DNA of 64,000 nucleotides from JAMXLO01 sp963696645 (GCA_963696645.1 CAVOKY010000007.1:930001-994000), one strand, 5' to 3'. Shown: positions 1-9,076, numbered from the stretch's first letter. Numbers and translations: made by a program. The notes: a model not told the origin generated them from the sequence alone.

Positions 1-1498
1 ATCAGGCTGCGCTGCATCAGCGGCGCCAGCACCCGGCGGATTGCCAGCAGTCGGCCACCGCCGAGGATGCGCACCGCCTCCTCCATTTCCGGGATTGATG
101 CTGCGGATCGCCGCATCGGCGTTGGCATAGCCGATCGGCAGGAAGCGCGTTGCGAATGCCAGGATCAGGATCGTGGCGGTGCCGTACAGCGCCAGCGGCG
201 GCGGTGCGTAGGCGGCATAGAATGCGATCGCCAGCACGATGCCGGGCACCACGAATGGCGCCATGGCGACGAAGCTCAGCACGCCGGCCCATGGCAGCAG
301 GCGCCGGCTGACGATATAGGCGATCGCCAATGCCAAGGTCATGGCGATGCAGGCAGCCGCCGCGGCGTAGGTGAAGCTGTTGATCACCGATTGCGCCGCG
401 GTGTCATGCTGGAACAGCAGGTAGTAGAAATTGTGCAACGTCAGATTGTCCAGGCTGAGCCCGCGGCCCCACGCCTTCGACAGCGCCGCCTGCGCCAGCA
501 CCGAGTAGGGCAGCAGGACCGCCAGCGACAGCAGCAGCATGGTGTAGCCGAGCATCACCCAGCGCCACGGACCCAGCGCGATGATGCGCCGCTCGCCGCC
601 CTTGCCGGTCAGCGCGACGAAGCCGCGCCGCCGCACCAGCCAGCGTTGCACGCCGAACAGCGCGACGGTGATCAGCAGCAGCGGAATTGCGTAGGCTGCG
701 GCCACCTCGGCACGGATCGGCTGGCTGAAGAATTGCAGCAACTGTGTCGTCACGACGTTGAAGCGCGCCGGAATGGCGATCAGCGCCGGCGCGCCGAACA
801 GCGCGATGGCTTCCAGGAAAGTGATGATGGCGCCGCCCATGATCGCCGGCAGCACCATCGGCAGAGTGATGCTGCAATGTGGTGCGCAGCGTCCCGGCGC
901 CGAGGATGTTGGCCGCGTCCTCCATCTCCGACGACACCACGTCAAGCGCCGCGGTGGTGAAGATGAACAGGTACGGGAACGAATAGAGCGCGATGTTGAA
1001 GGCGAGGCCGGTGAACGAATAGATGTTGAACAGGCCCTCGTGCGCGCCGGTCAGCGCCATCCACATGCGGTTGAGCCAGCCGGAATTCGGTCCGGCCAGC
1101 AGTATCCAGGCGATCGAGCCCAGATAGGGCGGCGTAACGAAGGCACCCAGCACCAGCAGGCGGATCGCGCCCTTGCCCGGCATGTCGGTGCGCGACACCG
1201 CCCAGGCGACCGGTACCGCGAACAGCAGGCACAGCACGGTGACCCAGAAGCCGAGTGCCAGCGAATTCCAGGTTGCCTCCAGGTAGCGCGGCCGGCTGTA
1301 CGCGGCGACGTAGTTCATCAGAGTGAAGGCGCCGGTGTCGCTGTCCTGCATGCTGAGCTGCACCAGGCGGAACAGCGGGTTCACCACCAGGAAGATCAAC
1401 ACGACCGCCAGCACGATCCATAGCAGCAACAACGGATCGAAGGTGCGCCTGCGCGGCGCGGCCACCGTCGTGGCGCGTGTCAGTTCAGCCTGGCTCAT
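1..1498 (-). CDS. ABC transporter permease, duplicated-domain FbpB type, frameshifted and cut by the window edge
   Basis: Inner-membrane permease of a binding-protein-dependent importer. The first domain has an N-terminal membrane segment (about residues 20-45), several further hydrophobic stretches, and the cytoplasmic EAA-type loop read as SSEMEDAANILGAGTL. The second domain has the matching loop INPEMEEAVRILGGG near position 60-120. Two permease domains in one chain is the layout of the iron(III)/thiamine/2-aminoethylphosphonate importer families. The frame changes at about 870-875, where removing one base restores a continuous permease. The 3' end lies outside the window. It follows two solute-binding protein genes on the same strand, and no ATPase gene is visible. 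The substrate cannot be read from the sequence. Whether the frameshift is real is doubtful, because the same kind of extra base recurs elsewhere in the window. Confidence 0.85.
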
Positions 1499-1525
1499 GC
1501 CGCCCCGCCGTCATTGCGCGCCCAG

Positions 1526-1617
1526 TGTCATTGCGAGGAGCGCAGCGACGCGGCAATCCCCAACCGGTTCCGCACCGTGCTGGAGATTGCTTCGTCGCTT
1601 CGCTTCTCGCAATGACA
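1526..1617. repeat. Dispersed palindromic repeat, copy 1
   Basis: A 92-bp intergenic element starts TGTCATTGCGA and ends with its complement TCGCAATGACA. Inside it carry GCAGCGACGCGGCAATCC and a complementary GATTGCTTCGTCGCTTCGC. It therefore folds into a long imperfect hairpin. A degenerate copy lies at 42278-42383. Short palindromic intergenic elements of this composition are common in alphaproteobacterial genomes. It sits between a binding-protein gene and the downstream permease gene, so it may act at the mRNA level there. Confidence 0.7.
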
Positions 1618-1726
1618 GTGGTGGGGGGCGACCGGCGAGCCGCCGCGTGATCGTCATGGTCATGCGATAGTCTATCCTCCTGTCATGCAACGTTAGGCTG
1701 GGCTGCGGTTGATTGGCCAGCCCGTC

Positions 1727-2767
1727 TCAACTGCCGAACGTGTCGCGCCAGGATTCGATCACCTCAGGCACGCCCTTGCGAATTTCCGCCACGCTGAGCT
1801 CGATCACCTTGACCTGATCGATCGTCTTGCGCCCCGGCTTCGGCGCCAGCCCGGCACGCAGCGCTTCGCTGCCGCGCTCGACCGAAAGTCGGGAATACGT
1901 GTCGCTGAGCATCCACTCCAGGAACAACCGGCCCGCATTGGGATGCGGCGCACTGGCCGGCACCGCGGACGGCGTGACACAGATGCTGCATCCGTCGCTC
2001 GGGTAGACGACGCCGATCGGATTGCCCTTCGCGATCGCCGGAAATGCATTCAGCGCCGGCCCAGGTCCCACCTCGCATTCGCCCGCGGTCAGCAGCGTGA
2101 TCGGATCGCCAAATGAGCGGCCGATGCGCGGGTTGTTCTTGGCGAGTTTGTCGAAATAGTCCCAGCCGTACAGCTTGCGCAGTCCCAATGCCCAGACGCC
2201 GGCGCAGCCGCTGAATGCCGGATGCGGCAAGGCGATCTGATTCTTCCATTTCGGATCCAGCAGATCGGTCCAGCTTCGTGGCGCCGCGTCCGAATGTACC
2301 TTGTCCGTGTTGTAAACCAGGAAGTGATTGGTGGCGCCGGTCACGTAGTAATAGCCGTCATCCGACAGGCTCTTGAACTGCGGCAGCAGGCCGGCGGCAT
2401 CCTCCGGCACATAATGCGCCAGCGCGTTGCGCTCCTTCAGCGCGGGCATGTGCGCGATGTCGGTGGTGCTGAACACATCACATTGCGGCGCGTCGTTCTT
2501 CAGGTCGAGCAGCAGGCGTTGATAGGCGACCTGCCCGGTGGTGCGAATCACCGCCACGCTGATCCCCGGATACTGCGCGGTGAACGCGCGGCCGAGCGCC
2601 TCGGCGGACTCACTGTCGACCTGCGCCATGTACCAGGTCAACGTGCCTTCCTTGCGCGCCGCCGCCTCGAGCGCCGCCAGATCGGCACGCGCGAGGCGCG
2701 GCAACAACGCACCCGCACCGAGCGCGGCGATGCCGAACGCGGCGGTCCGGCGTGTGATGATCGACAT
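1727..2767 (-). CDS. ABC transporter extracellular solute-binding protein (second tandem copy)
   Basis: Periplasmic binding protein of the iron/thiamine/phosphonate-like family 1 group, about 346 residues. The N-terminus has an arginine pair followed by a hydrophobic segment (TRRTAAFGIAALGAG) and an ARA-type cleavage region, so export is expected. The start at 2767 was chosen because it lies 4 bp after the stop of the upstream paralogue and opens directly on the signal peptide. A start 15 bp further upstream would overlap that gene. The protein is closely similar along its whole length to the neighbour at 2772-3812 (shared blocks KEGTLTWY, VIRTTGQVAY, KNDAPQCDVFS, KNNPRIGRS, GVPEVIE.WRDTFGS), so the two arose by tandem duplication. 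Permease downstream. Ligand unknown. Confidence 0.9.
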   Translation of the reverse strand: MSIITRRTAAFGIAALGAGALLPRLARADLAALEAAARKEGTLTWYMAQVDSESAEALGRAFTAQYPGISVAVIRTTGQVAYQRLLLDLKNDAPQCDVFSTTDIAHMPALKERNALAHYVPEDAAGLLPQFKSLSDDGYYYVTGATNHFLVYNTDKVHSDAAPRSWTDLLDPKWKNQIALPHPAFSGCAGVWALGLRKLYGWDYFDKLAKNNPRIGRSFGDPITLLTAGECEVGPGPALNAFPAIAKGNPIGVVYPSDGCSICVTPSAVPASAPHPNAGRLFLEWMLSDTYSRLSVERGSEALRAGLAPKPGRKTIDQVKVIELSVAEIRKGVPEVIESWRDTFGS

Positions 2768-2771
2768 GACG

Positions 2772-3812
2772 TCAGCTCCCAAACGTATCGCGCCACTGCT
2801 CGATCACCTCGGGCACGCCCTTGGCAATTTCGGCAACGGAAAGCTGCAGCAGCGGCACCTGGTCCATCGGTTTCTGCCCGGAGGTCAGCGCGACACCGGG
2901 ATGCACGGGGTCGCCATGATTGGCGACCGAAAGCCGCGAGTAGTAGTCGCTCAGCAGCCACTCCATGAACAGCCGTGCCGCATTCGGATGCGGCGCGCTC
3001 GCCATCACCGCGGACGGACCGACGCACAGTGTCGCACCGTCTGTCGGATACACCGGTTGGATCGGATTGCCCTTGTCGACATTCTGGAATGCGGTACTGG
3101 CCGGCGCCGGACCGACCAGGCACTCGCCGGCATTGATCAAGGTCAAGGGATCGTTGCCGGACCGGCCGATGCGCGGATTGTTCTTGGCCAACTTTTCGAA
3201 GTACTCCCAGCCATAGGTCTTGCGCAGCGCCAGCACCCAGATCCCCGTGCAGCCGGAGAACGCCGGGTGCCCTGTAGCAACCCTGCCCTGCCACTTCGGA
3301 TCAAGCAGATCCGGCCAGGTCTTCGGTGCGTCCGCGGGTGCAACCTTCTGCTTGTGGTAAACCAGCAGATGCGACGTGGCGGCCGCCGGATAGTAGAATC
3401 CCGGATCGGCCAGTTTGGCGAACGCCGGCAGCAACGTGGCCGCGCCCTGCGGCGTGAACTGTGCCAATGCGTTGCGCTGCTTCAGCGCGGGATATTGCGC
3501 GATATCGGTGGAGCTGAACACGTCGCACTGCGGCGCATCGTTCTTAAGGTCCTGCAGCAACCTCTCATAGGCTACCTGACCCGTTGTGCGAATCACCGCG
3601 ACCTTGATGTCGGGGTAAATCGCTGTGAACGCGCGGCCCATATGTTCGGCGGTTTCGGTGTCCACCTGGGCGATGTACCAGGTCAGCGTGCCTTCCTTGC
3701 GTGCCGCCACCTCGATCGCCACGGTGTCGGCCCGAGAGAAACCTGACAGCGCCGCGGTTCCGGCAATGCTCGCCAGGCCGGCCGCGAAGTGCCGGCGGGT
3801 CATCATGGGCAT
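2772..3812 (-). CDS. ABC transporter extracellular solute-binding protein (first tandem copy)
   Basis: 346-residue exported binding protein. MTRRHFAAGLASIAG looks like a Tat/Sec-type signal with twin arginines, ending near GFSRADT. The mature part has the extended two-lobe pattern of periplasmic iron/thiamine-type binding proteins (KEGTLTWYIAQVDTE near the N-terminus, LLDPKWQGRVATGHPAFSG in the hinge region). It is a tandem paralogue of the next gene downstream, and both run toward the permease gene. Two binding proteins sharing one permease suggests two related ligands, or one recent duplicate. The acyl-CoA synthetase and hydroxyacid dehydrogenase upstream hint at an organic-acid substrate, but that is inference only. 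Confidence 0.9.
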   Translation of the reverse strand: MPMMTRRHFAAGLASIAGTAALSGFSRADTVAIEVAARKEGTLTWYIAQVDTETAEHMGRAFTAIYPDIKVAVIRTTGQVAYERLLQDLKNDAPQCDVFSSTDIAQYPALKQRNALAQFTPQGAATLLPAFAKLADPGFYYPAAATSHLLVYHKQKVAPADAPKTWPDLLDPKWQGRVATGHPAFSGCTGIWVLALRKTYGWEYFEKLAKNNPRIGRSGNDPLTLINAGECLVGPAPASTAFQNVDKGNPIQPVYPTDGATLCVGPSAVMASAPHPNAARLFMEWLLSDYYSRLSVANHGDPVHPGVALTSGQKPMDQVPLLQLSVAEIAKGVPEVIEQWRDTFGS

Positions 3813-3854
3813 TTGGTCTGCTCCCGAAAGTGTCGTGTCGGATTGTTGTTGGTT

Positions 3855-5546
3855 TCAGCGCGCCATCAGTTCCGGAAAATCCTCTTCGCGGAATTCCCCT
3901 GTGGCACGCAGGCTTTCCTTGGCGCGGGCCGCTTCCTCCTGGCGCAGTTCCACGCGGCGGATCTTGCCCGATATGGTTTTCGGCAGATCGGTGAACTCCA
4001 ACCGGCGCACCCGCTTGTACGGCGCCACCGCCTCGCGCATGTGGCGGAAGATCGCCAGTGCGGTGTTGCGATCCGCCGGCACGCCGGCGGCGAGCGTGAC
4101 GTATGCCTTGGGCACCGCGGTGCGCGTGGGATCGGGCGCCGGCACCACCGCAGCCTCCGCCACCGACGCGTGCTCGATCAGCGCACTTTCCAGTTCGAAC
4201 GGGCTGATCCGGTAGTCGGACGCCTTGAATACATCATCCGCGCGACCGACGAATGTGAGATAGCCGTCGGCATCCTGCGTTGCGACGTCGCCGGTGCGGT
4301 ACACCGCGTCTCCAAGCGGCGCGAAGCTGCCGTCGTCCTGCTGGTAGCCACGCATCAACGCGGTTGGTGGCGGATCGAGCGCGATGCACACCTCGCCCTC
4401 CTTGGCATCGCGGTCGTCGGGGTCCAGCAGACGGATGCGGTAGCCCGGCATCGGCAGGCCCATCGAACCGGGCTTCACCATCAGGCCCGGCGGATTGCCG
4501 ACCTGCGTGGTGGTTTCGGTCTGGCCATAGAAGTCGCGCACGGTCAGTCCCCAGGCGGCGCGCACCTGCTCGATCACCTCCGGGTTCAACGGTTCGCCGG
4601 CGGAACAGACTTCCCGCAACGAGGTCTTCCAGGATTTCAGATCCTCCTGCACGAACATTCGCCACACCGTGGGCGGCGCGCAGATCGTGGTGACGCCATT
4701 CGCCACGATTGCATCCAGCATGCCGCGCGTGTTGAACCGCGGCTGATTGAGGATGAACACGGTCGCGCCAACGATCCACGGCGCGAAGAAGCAGCTATAG
4801 GCGTGCTTCGCCCAGCCCGGCGATGAGATGTTCAGATGCACGTCGCTGGCCTGAAGGCCGAGTACATACATCGTCGTCAGATGGCCGACCGGATAACTCT
4901 GATGACTGTGCAGCACCAGCTTCGGTTTCGCCGTGGTGCCAGATGTGAAATATAGCAGCAGCGGATCAGTCGCGTTGGTCGGACCGTCCGGCGTAAATTC
5001 GGCTGGACCGGTCGCTAGCGATTCGTAGCCATGCCAACCGCTGGGCGGCGCGCCGACCGCAATTCGTGTCACGCTAGGATCCAGTCCGTCGAACTTCGCC
5101 GCGTCCGCGGCAGTGGTGATCACATGGCGCACCCGGCCGCGCGCGAAGCGATCGCGCAGGTCCGCGGTGGTCAGCAATGTAGTCGCGGGGATCACCACCG
5201 CGCCAAGCTTCATCGCCGCCAGCATGGTCTCCCACAGCGGCACGATATTGCCGAGCATGAGCAGGATGCGGTCGCCGCGTTTCACCCCAAGCGCACGCAG
5301 GCCATTGGCCAATCGGTTGGTCCGTTGCGACAACTCGGCGAAACTCAACGAAGCAGCGCCGTCGCCGACGATGGTCAGCGCGGGACGATCGGCGAGCGCA
5401 CCGTGCGCCAATTCGACGTCGAACCAATCAAGCGCGAAGTTGAAGTGCCCCAGCTCGGGCCAGCGAAATTCGCGGCATGCGGCGGCGTGATCGGTGCGGT
5501 GTGCGAGCAGCAGGTCGCGTGCAACCTTGAATGTTTCGGCCCCCAT
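3855..5546 (-). CDS. AMP-forming acyl-CoA synthetase (AMP-binding family)
   Basis: Activates a carboxylic acid to its CoA thioester through an acyl-adenylate. The 563-residue protein has the core motifs in order: YFTSGTTAKPKLVLHSH (phosphate loop), YGQTETTTQVG, the YRTGDVAT hinge aspartate, and a C-terminal TISGKIRRVELR with the catalytic lysine. The start at 5546 follows a purine-rich AAGGGGGCGAC. In-frame sequence extends further upstream into the preceding gene but lacks family resemblance. It lies 10 bp after the hydroxyisobutyrate dehydrogenase-type gene and before two binding-protein genes, so it probably belongs to one catabolic operon. The overall pattern resembles medium-chain/benzoate-type synthetases. 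The actual acid cannot be assigned. Confidence 0.92.
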   Translation of the reverse strand: MGAETFKVARDLLLAHRTDHAAACREFRWPELGHFNFALDWFDVELAHGALADRPALTIVGDGAASLSFAELSQRTNRLANGLRALGVKRGDRILLMLGNIVPLWETMLAAMKLGAVVIPATTLLTTADLRDRFARGRVRHVITTAADAAKFDGLDPSVTRIAVGAPPSGWHGYESLATGPAEFTPDGPTNATDPLLLYFTSGTTAKPKLVLHSHQSYPVGHLTTMYVLGLQASDVHLNISSPGWAKHAYSCFFAPWIVGATVFILNQPRFNTRGMLDAIVANGVTTICAPPTVWRMFVQEDLKSWKTSLREVCSAGEPLNPEVIEQVRAAWGLTVRDFYGQTETTTQVGNPPGLMVKPGSMGLPMPGYRIRLLDPDDRDAKEGEVCIALDPPPTALMRGYQQDDGSFAPLGDAVYRTGDVATQDADGYLTFVGRADDVFKASDYRISPFELESALIEHASVAEAAVVPAPDPTRTAVPKAYVTLAAGVPADRNTALAIFRHMREAVAPYKRVRRLEFTDLPKTISGKIRRVELRQEEAARAKESLRATGEFREEDFPELMAR

Positions 5547-5556
5547 TGTCGCCCCC

Positions 5557-6456
5557 TTATTTTCGTTCTTGCGATGCCAGCCAGCGGAACACGACGGAAA
5601 AATCCTTGCCGCCGTCGCCGGCATCGACGACCGACTGGTAGAACGACATGGCATGCGCCCCAAGCGGGGTCGGCGAGCCGGTCGCATTCGCCGCCGCCTG
5701 CGACAGCTTCACGTCCTTCAGCATCAGTGCCGCGGTGAAACCCGCTGCGTAGTCGCGATTGGATGGTGCGGCGGGAACCGGTCCTGGCGCGGGACAGTAG
5801 CTGGTCAGCGCCCAGGACTGCCCTGATGCGGTCGAGGCGATCTGAAACAGCTTGTCCCAGTCCAGCCCGAGCTTTTGCGCCAGCAGAAATCCTTCCGATA
5901 CGCCAACCATGTTGATGGCGAGCATCATGTTGTTGCAGATCTTCGCCGCCTGCCCTGCCCCAGGTCCGCCCGCGTGCACGATGTTCTTGCCCATCGCCTG
6001 CAACACCGGCAGTCCGCGGGCGAACGCGGTCTCGCTGCCGCCGACCATGAAGGTGAGCGTCCCCGCCGTGGCGCCGCCGACGCCACCCGACACCGGCGCA
6101 TCCAGCATTTCGAAGCCGGCAACGCGCGCCGCCCCGCTGACCACGCGCGCACTTTCCACATCGATCGTGGAGCAGTCGATCAGCAGCGGCGTACGTCCCT
6201 TCACCGCCTCGATCAGTCCGCCCTGATGCAGCCACACCTCGCGCACATGCTCGCCGGCGGGCAGCATGGTGATCACCACATCCGCGCCGCGCGCCGCTTC
6301 CGTGGCACTCCCCGCCGCCTGTCCACCGGCGCCAACAAGCGCCTGCACCGCGTTTGCATTGATGTCGTAGCCGATCACGCGATGCCCGGCCTTGACCAGG
6401 TTGGCCGCCATCGGCGCGCCCATGTTGCCGAGCCCGATGAAGCCGACGGTGGCCAT
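5557..6456 (-). CDS. mmsB: 3-hydroxyisobutyrate dehydrogenase family oxidoreductase
   Basis: NAD(P)-dependent beta-hydroxyacid dehydrogenase of 299 residues. The N-terminal Rossmann motif is GFIGLGNMGAPMAANLV. The substrate-binding motif is DAPVSGGVGGATAGTL. The catalytic lysine lies in GAGQAAKICNNMM. The length and the proline-rich insert around SYCPAPGPVP match 3-hydroxyisobutyrate dehydrogenases of valine degradation, but tartronate-semialdehyde reductases share these motifs. The neighbouring acyl-CoA synthetase fits a branched-acid catabolic role. It begins 1 bp downstream of the DUF3237 gene's stop, so the genes are probably co-transcribed. The family call is safe; the exact substrate is not. 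Confidence 0.9.
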   Translation of the reverse strand: MATVGFIGLGNMGAPMAANLVKAGHRVIGYDINANAVQALVGAGGQAAGSATEAARGADVVITMLPAGEHVREVWLHQGGLIEAVKGRTPLLIDCSTIDVESARVVSGAARVAGFEMLDAPVSGGVGGATAGTLTFMVGGSETAFARGLPVLQAMGKNIVHAGGPGAGQAAKICNNMMLAINMVGVSEGFLLAQKLGLDWDKLFQIASTASGQSWALTSYCPAPGPVPAAPSNRDYAAGFTAALMLKDVKLSQAAANATGSPTPLGAHAMSFYQSVVDAGDGGKDFSVVFRWLASQERK

Positions 6457-6457
6457 C

Positions 6458-6916
6458 TCACAGCACCTCGAAGATGTCGTAGATCGGACCTTCCGGCGGA
6501 CGCGCCCCGGTGCCCACCGCGATAATTCGATTCAGCCAGTCGTACTTCGCCGCCGCTGTCTCGAACGCGATCGCCGTGCGGAAGTAATACTCGGACGCAT
6601 CGACATCGTCACCGCGGTTCAGCCGCTCCATCACCGCCGCGGGCCCGTGACGCATGCCACGATACGTCATGCCGACCAGCGCCTTGTCGTCGGTTTCCAG
6701 TACCAGGCGCACGTCCAGCGTGGTAGAACCATCCGCACGCGCCACGATCCAATCCGCGCCACCCGGCAGCACGGTGCCACGCAACCGCTCGCCCTGGAAC
6801 GTGCCGCCGGCGACCAGGCCAATGCGCCGGTTGCCGTTCGGGGTCGCACCGATCGCCTGCATGCCCGCAACCGTGAGCGTCATCGTCATCAGATGCACGG
6901 TGCGAATTTCGGCCAT
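6458..6916 (-). CDS. DUF3237 family protein
   Basis: A 152-residue cytoplasmic protein with the DUF3237 pattern: an early GATPNGNRRIGLVAGG block, LPGGADWIVARADG, then YRGMRHGPAAVMERL and the C-terminal YDWLNRIIAVGTGARP. The fold is thought to be a small beta barrel; function is unknown. The start at 6916 was chosen because AGGAGG lies six bases upstream. An alternative start at 7048 would run through this ribosome-binding site. First gene of the minus-strand operon that continues with mmsB. It is divergent from the serine hydrolase at 7024, so the 107-bp gap between them should hold both promoters. Confidence 0.85.
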   Translation of the reverse strand: MAEIRTVHLMTMTLTVAGMQAIGATPNGNRRIGLVAGGTFQGERLRGTVLPGGADWIVARADGSTTLDVRLVLETDDKALVGMTYRGMRHGPAAVMERLNRGDDVDASEYYFRTAIAFETAAAKYDWLNRIIAVGTGARPPEGPIYDIFEVL

Positions 6917-7023
6917 GCCGTCCTCCTGGTTATCGTTGCGCCGGATCACACCCGATCCACCGGTTGGCCGCAAGCGGCAGCCGGCGTAGCATCCACGCCT
7001 GCCAAATGTGAGGAGATGTGTCC

Positions 7024-8136
7024 ATGCCCGGCAAATATCCGCTGCCATCCAGTGATCCCGCGAGCCTCGGCTTTGCTGCGAAGCCGCTCGATCATCTCGA
7101 CCGGCTGATCAAGCAGCACATCGAGGAAGGCCGCTATCCCGGTGCGCAGATTGCCCTCGCCCGCAATGGCCAGCTTGCGTTGTTCCGCACTTATGGCAAT
7201 GCGAAGACCGAACCCAACACGGTGCCGGCGACCAACGACAATCTTTTTCTCCTGTTCAGCCAGACCAAGGTGCTGACCAGTTCAGCAGTATGGACGCTGG
7301 TGGAAGAGGGAAAACTGTCCTTCATGGACAAGATCGCCGACCACCTGCCGGAATTCGCCGCACGCGGCAAGGCGGACATCACACTGCAACAGGTGATGAC
7401 GCATCAGGGCGGCTTCCCGTCCAACAATGTCACCAAGGCGACGTGGACCGATCATGCCCGGATGCGCGCCGAGGTGTGCGACTTCGCGCTCGACTGGACG
7501 CCGGGATCGAAGCTGCAATATCACGGCCAGGCGGCACATCTGGTGCAGGCGATGGTGATCGAGGCGGTCACCCGCCAGGACTATCGCGACGTGATCCGCG
7601 ACAAGGTGATCGCGCCGCTCGGGCTTGGCGACGACATCATGGTCGGCGTGCCGACGCAACTACAATCACGCTGCGCCGACACCTATGCGCCGGAACCGCG
7701 CGACAACTCGGCCGAGTTCCGTGCGGCAGGATTGCCGAGTGGCGGCGGATTTGCCACCGCACGCGGCATGGCGGCGTTCTATCAAATGCTGCTGGGCAAA
7801 GGCCGGTTGGGAAATGTGCGGCTATTCTCGCCGCGACTGATCGCCTACGTGTCGCGCAACCACACCGGCGAACGCGGCGACGAGCAGATGAACGGCATCC
7901 CGATGCATCGCGGCCTCGGCCCGCACGTGCGCGGCGAGAGCGACCGCATACGCGGGCTCGGCACACTTGGCGCGCCGTCAACGTTCGGACACGGCGGTGT
8001 CGGTTCGTCGTACTCCTGGGCCGATCCGGAAAGCGGCGTGTCGTTCACCTATCTCACCAACTTCGTCTCGCCGGATCCGTGGCATTCGGCACGGCTGGAC
8101 CGCGTGGCGAACCTGGTGCACGCGGCGATCGATTGA
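7024..8136 (+). CDS. Serine hydrolase of the beta-lactamase/esterase (class C-like) family
   Basis: About 370 residues with the penicillin-binding-protein fold. The catalytic S-x-x-K is seen as SQTK (about residue 78-81), and a C-terminal HGG triad occurs in FGHGGVGSSYSW. The usual Y-x-N is replaced by YHG, as in several esterases of this family. No signal peptide is evident, so it is probably cytoplasmic. ATG at 7024 is preferred over GTG at 7018 because GAGGAG ends about eight bases before it. It is followed at once by a strong terminator. Substrate unknown; carboxylesterase or amidase activity are the usual options. Confidence 0.88.
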   Translation: MPGKYPLPSSDPASLGFAAKPLDHLDRLIKQHIEEGRYPGAQIALARNGQLALFRTYGNAKTEPNTVPATNDNLFLLFSQTKVLTSSAVWTLVEEGKLSFMDKIADHLPEFAARGKADITLQQVMTHQGGFPSNNVTKATWTDHARMRAEVCDFALDWTPGSKLQYHGQAAHLVQAMVIEAVTRQDYRDVIRDKVIAPLGLGDDIMVGVPTQLQSRCADTYAPEPRDNSAEFRAAGLPSGGGFATARGMAAFYQMLLGKGRLGNVRLFSPRLIAYVSRNHTGERGDEQMNGIPMHRGLGPHVRGESDRIRGLGTLGAPSTFGHGGVGSSYSWADPESGVSFTYLTNFVSPDPWHSARLDRVANLVHAAID

Positions 8137-8145
8137 GCACGCGCG

Positions 8146-8177
8146 GTGCCGTATGGTCAGCGCAGACCATACGGCAC
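8146..8177 (+). terminator. Rho-independent terminator after the serine hydrolase
   Basis: A perfect 13-bp stem, GTGCCGTATGGTC at 8146-8158 paired with GACCATACGGCAC at 8165-8177, encloses a six-base loop and is followed by ATTTTTC. This is the cleanest intrinsic terminator in the window. It separates the hydrolase from the ChaB gene 18 bp further on. Confidence 0.9.
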
Positions 8178-8195
8178 ATTTTTCGCTGACAGCAC

Positions 8196-8399
8196 ATGCC
8201 TTACGCATACAACGATGAACTGCCGCCCGCGGTGCGCAATCATCTGCCGCCGCACGCGCAAGACATTTTCCGCGAGGCGTTCAACCATGCCTGGGAACAG
8301 CATGGCGGCGACGAGCAGACCGCGTTCCGCATCGCCTGGGCCGCCGTGAAGCGCCACTACCGCAAACGCGGCCGCGTCTGGATGCCGATCGAGAACTGA
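8196..8399 (+). CDS. chaB: ChaB family protein
   Basis: A 67-residue protein matching the ChaB family over its length: LPPAVRNHLPPHAQDIFREAFNHAW in the first half, the conserved FRIAWAAVKRHYRKRG helix in the second, and the short WMPIEN tail. ChaB is annotated as a putative regulator of the ChaA cation antiporter, though its biochemical role is poorly supported. No chaA gene is visible nearby. The preceding terminator implies its own promoter within about 18 bp or read-through. A ChaC-family gene occurs far away at 45.3 kb. Confidence 0.85.
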   Translation: MPYAYNDELPPAVRNHLPPHAQDIFREAFNHAWEQHGGDEQTAFRIAWAAVKRHYRKRGRVWMPIEN

Positions 8400-8413
8400 C
8401 CTGCTGATCGGCG

Positions 8414-8807
8414 TCAGACCGCGGCGATACGTTCCCAGGTGAGTTCGCGCTGCTCGGGCCCGGTGGCGCCCTGGCGCGGCGGCGGACGCAGCACCATTCG
8501 ATCGCCCTCGAAGCGCACCTCGCGCACCTGGTCCGTGCCGATGCGCGTGGGATCCGAGGCCGCATCGACCCGGGTGACCAGTCGGCTGCCGTCGAACGTG
8601 TAGTTGCCGCAGTACCGACGAGTAGTCGCGCGGCGTGCCAGGCGGCAGACTTGGGCGGCCGTCGCACAGCACCGCCATCATGCGGCCGTCGGCGTTGAAC
8701 ACCACGCGTCCCATCGCTTTCGGCCCAAATGGTGCAGCAAGCACGTTGCCCGCGGCATCACGCGCGATGCCGGCAACCAGCCGCCATGTGCCAACAATGT
8801 CCGGCAT
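8414..8807 (-). pseudogene. Lipocalin-like domain protein, reading frame broken once
   Basis: Opens with MPDIVGTWRLVAGIARDAAG and contains MGRVVFNADGRMMAVLCDG, the usual start of the lipocalin-like family PF13924. After RDYSS the frame changes: one base removed at 8612-8616 continues into YCGNYTFDGSRLVTRVDAA and the terminal TWERIAAV before a TGA at 8414. A single extra base in an otherwise well preserved 130-codon gene suggests either a recent mutation or a sequence error. It lies next to a GTAC tetramer, as do several other indels here. It starts 8 bp after the stop of the BrnA-like gene, so the two form one unit. Function of the family is not established. Confidence 0.75.
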
Positions 8808-8815
8808 GGTGCCTC

Positions 8816-9076
8816 TCAGCGCTTGGCCTGCTGTGCATCGACGAACGCGCGCAGCACGGCGTTCATGCGGGTCTGGTAGCCGGGACCGCCATCGCGGAAC
8901 CAGTCGAGGATGTCCTGGTCGATGCGCAGCGAAATCGCCTGCTTCGGCTGCGGCCAGTTGACCTGGACGTTGCCCCATTCCGTTCGCTTGGAGCGCGACG
9001 CAGGCGAGGCGGAGCGGCTGGTGCCTGACGTCTTGCCCTTGGACGTCTTGCGGGTTTGCCTGGTTGAATGGGCCAT
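8816..9076 (-). CDS. BrnA-like antitoxin without a visible BrnT partner
   Basis: An 86-residue protein with a basic, serine/threonine-rich N-terminal tail and a C-terminal ribbon-helix-helix-like segment: WPQPKQAISLRIDQDILDWF, then GPGYQTRMNAVLRAFV. This matches the BrnA antitoxin family, which binds DNA and neutralises the BrnT ribonuclease. The start at 9076 has AGGAGG five bases upstream. BrnT is normally encoded just upstream of BrnA, but 9077-9444 contains no such gene. It is therefore an orphan or a stand-alone regulator. The gene is contiguous with the lipocalin-like gene downstream. Confidence 0.8.
   Translation of the reverse strand: MAHSTRQTRKTSKGKTSGTSRSASPASRSKRTEWGNVQVNWPQPKQAISLRIDQDILDWFRDGGPGYQTRMNAVLRAFVDAQQAKR

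Noticed and set aside
67..960. Long open frame on the plus strand opposite the ABC permease
   Set aside because: Composition is rich in Gln, Arg and Asp with no family resemblance. It mirrors the coding permease on the other strand, as do similar long frames over EF-G (10551-12173), DUF1800 (12470-13747) and the binding protein (61823-63256).
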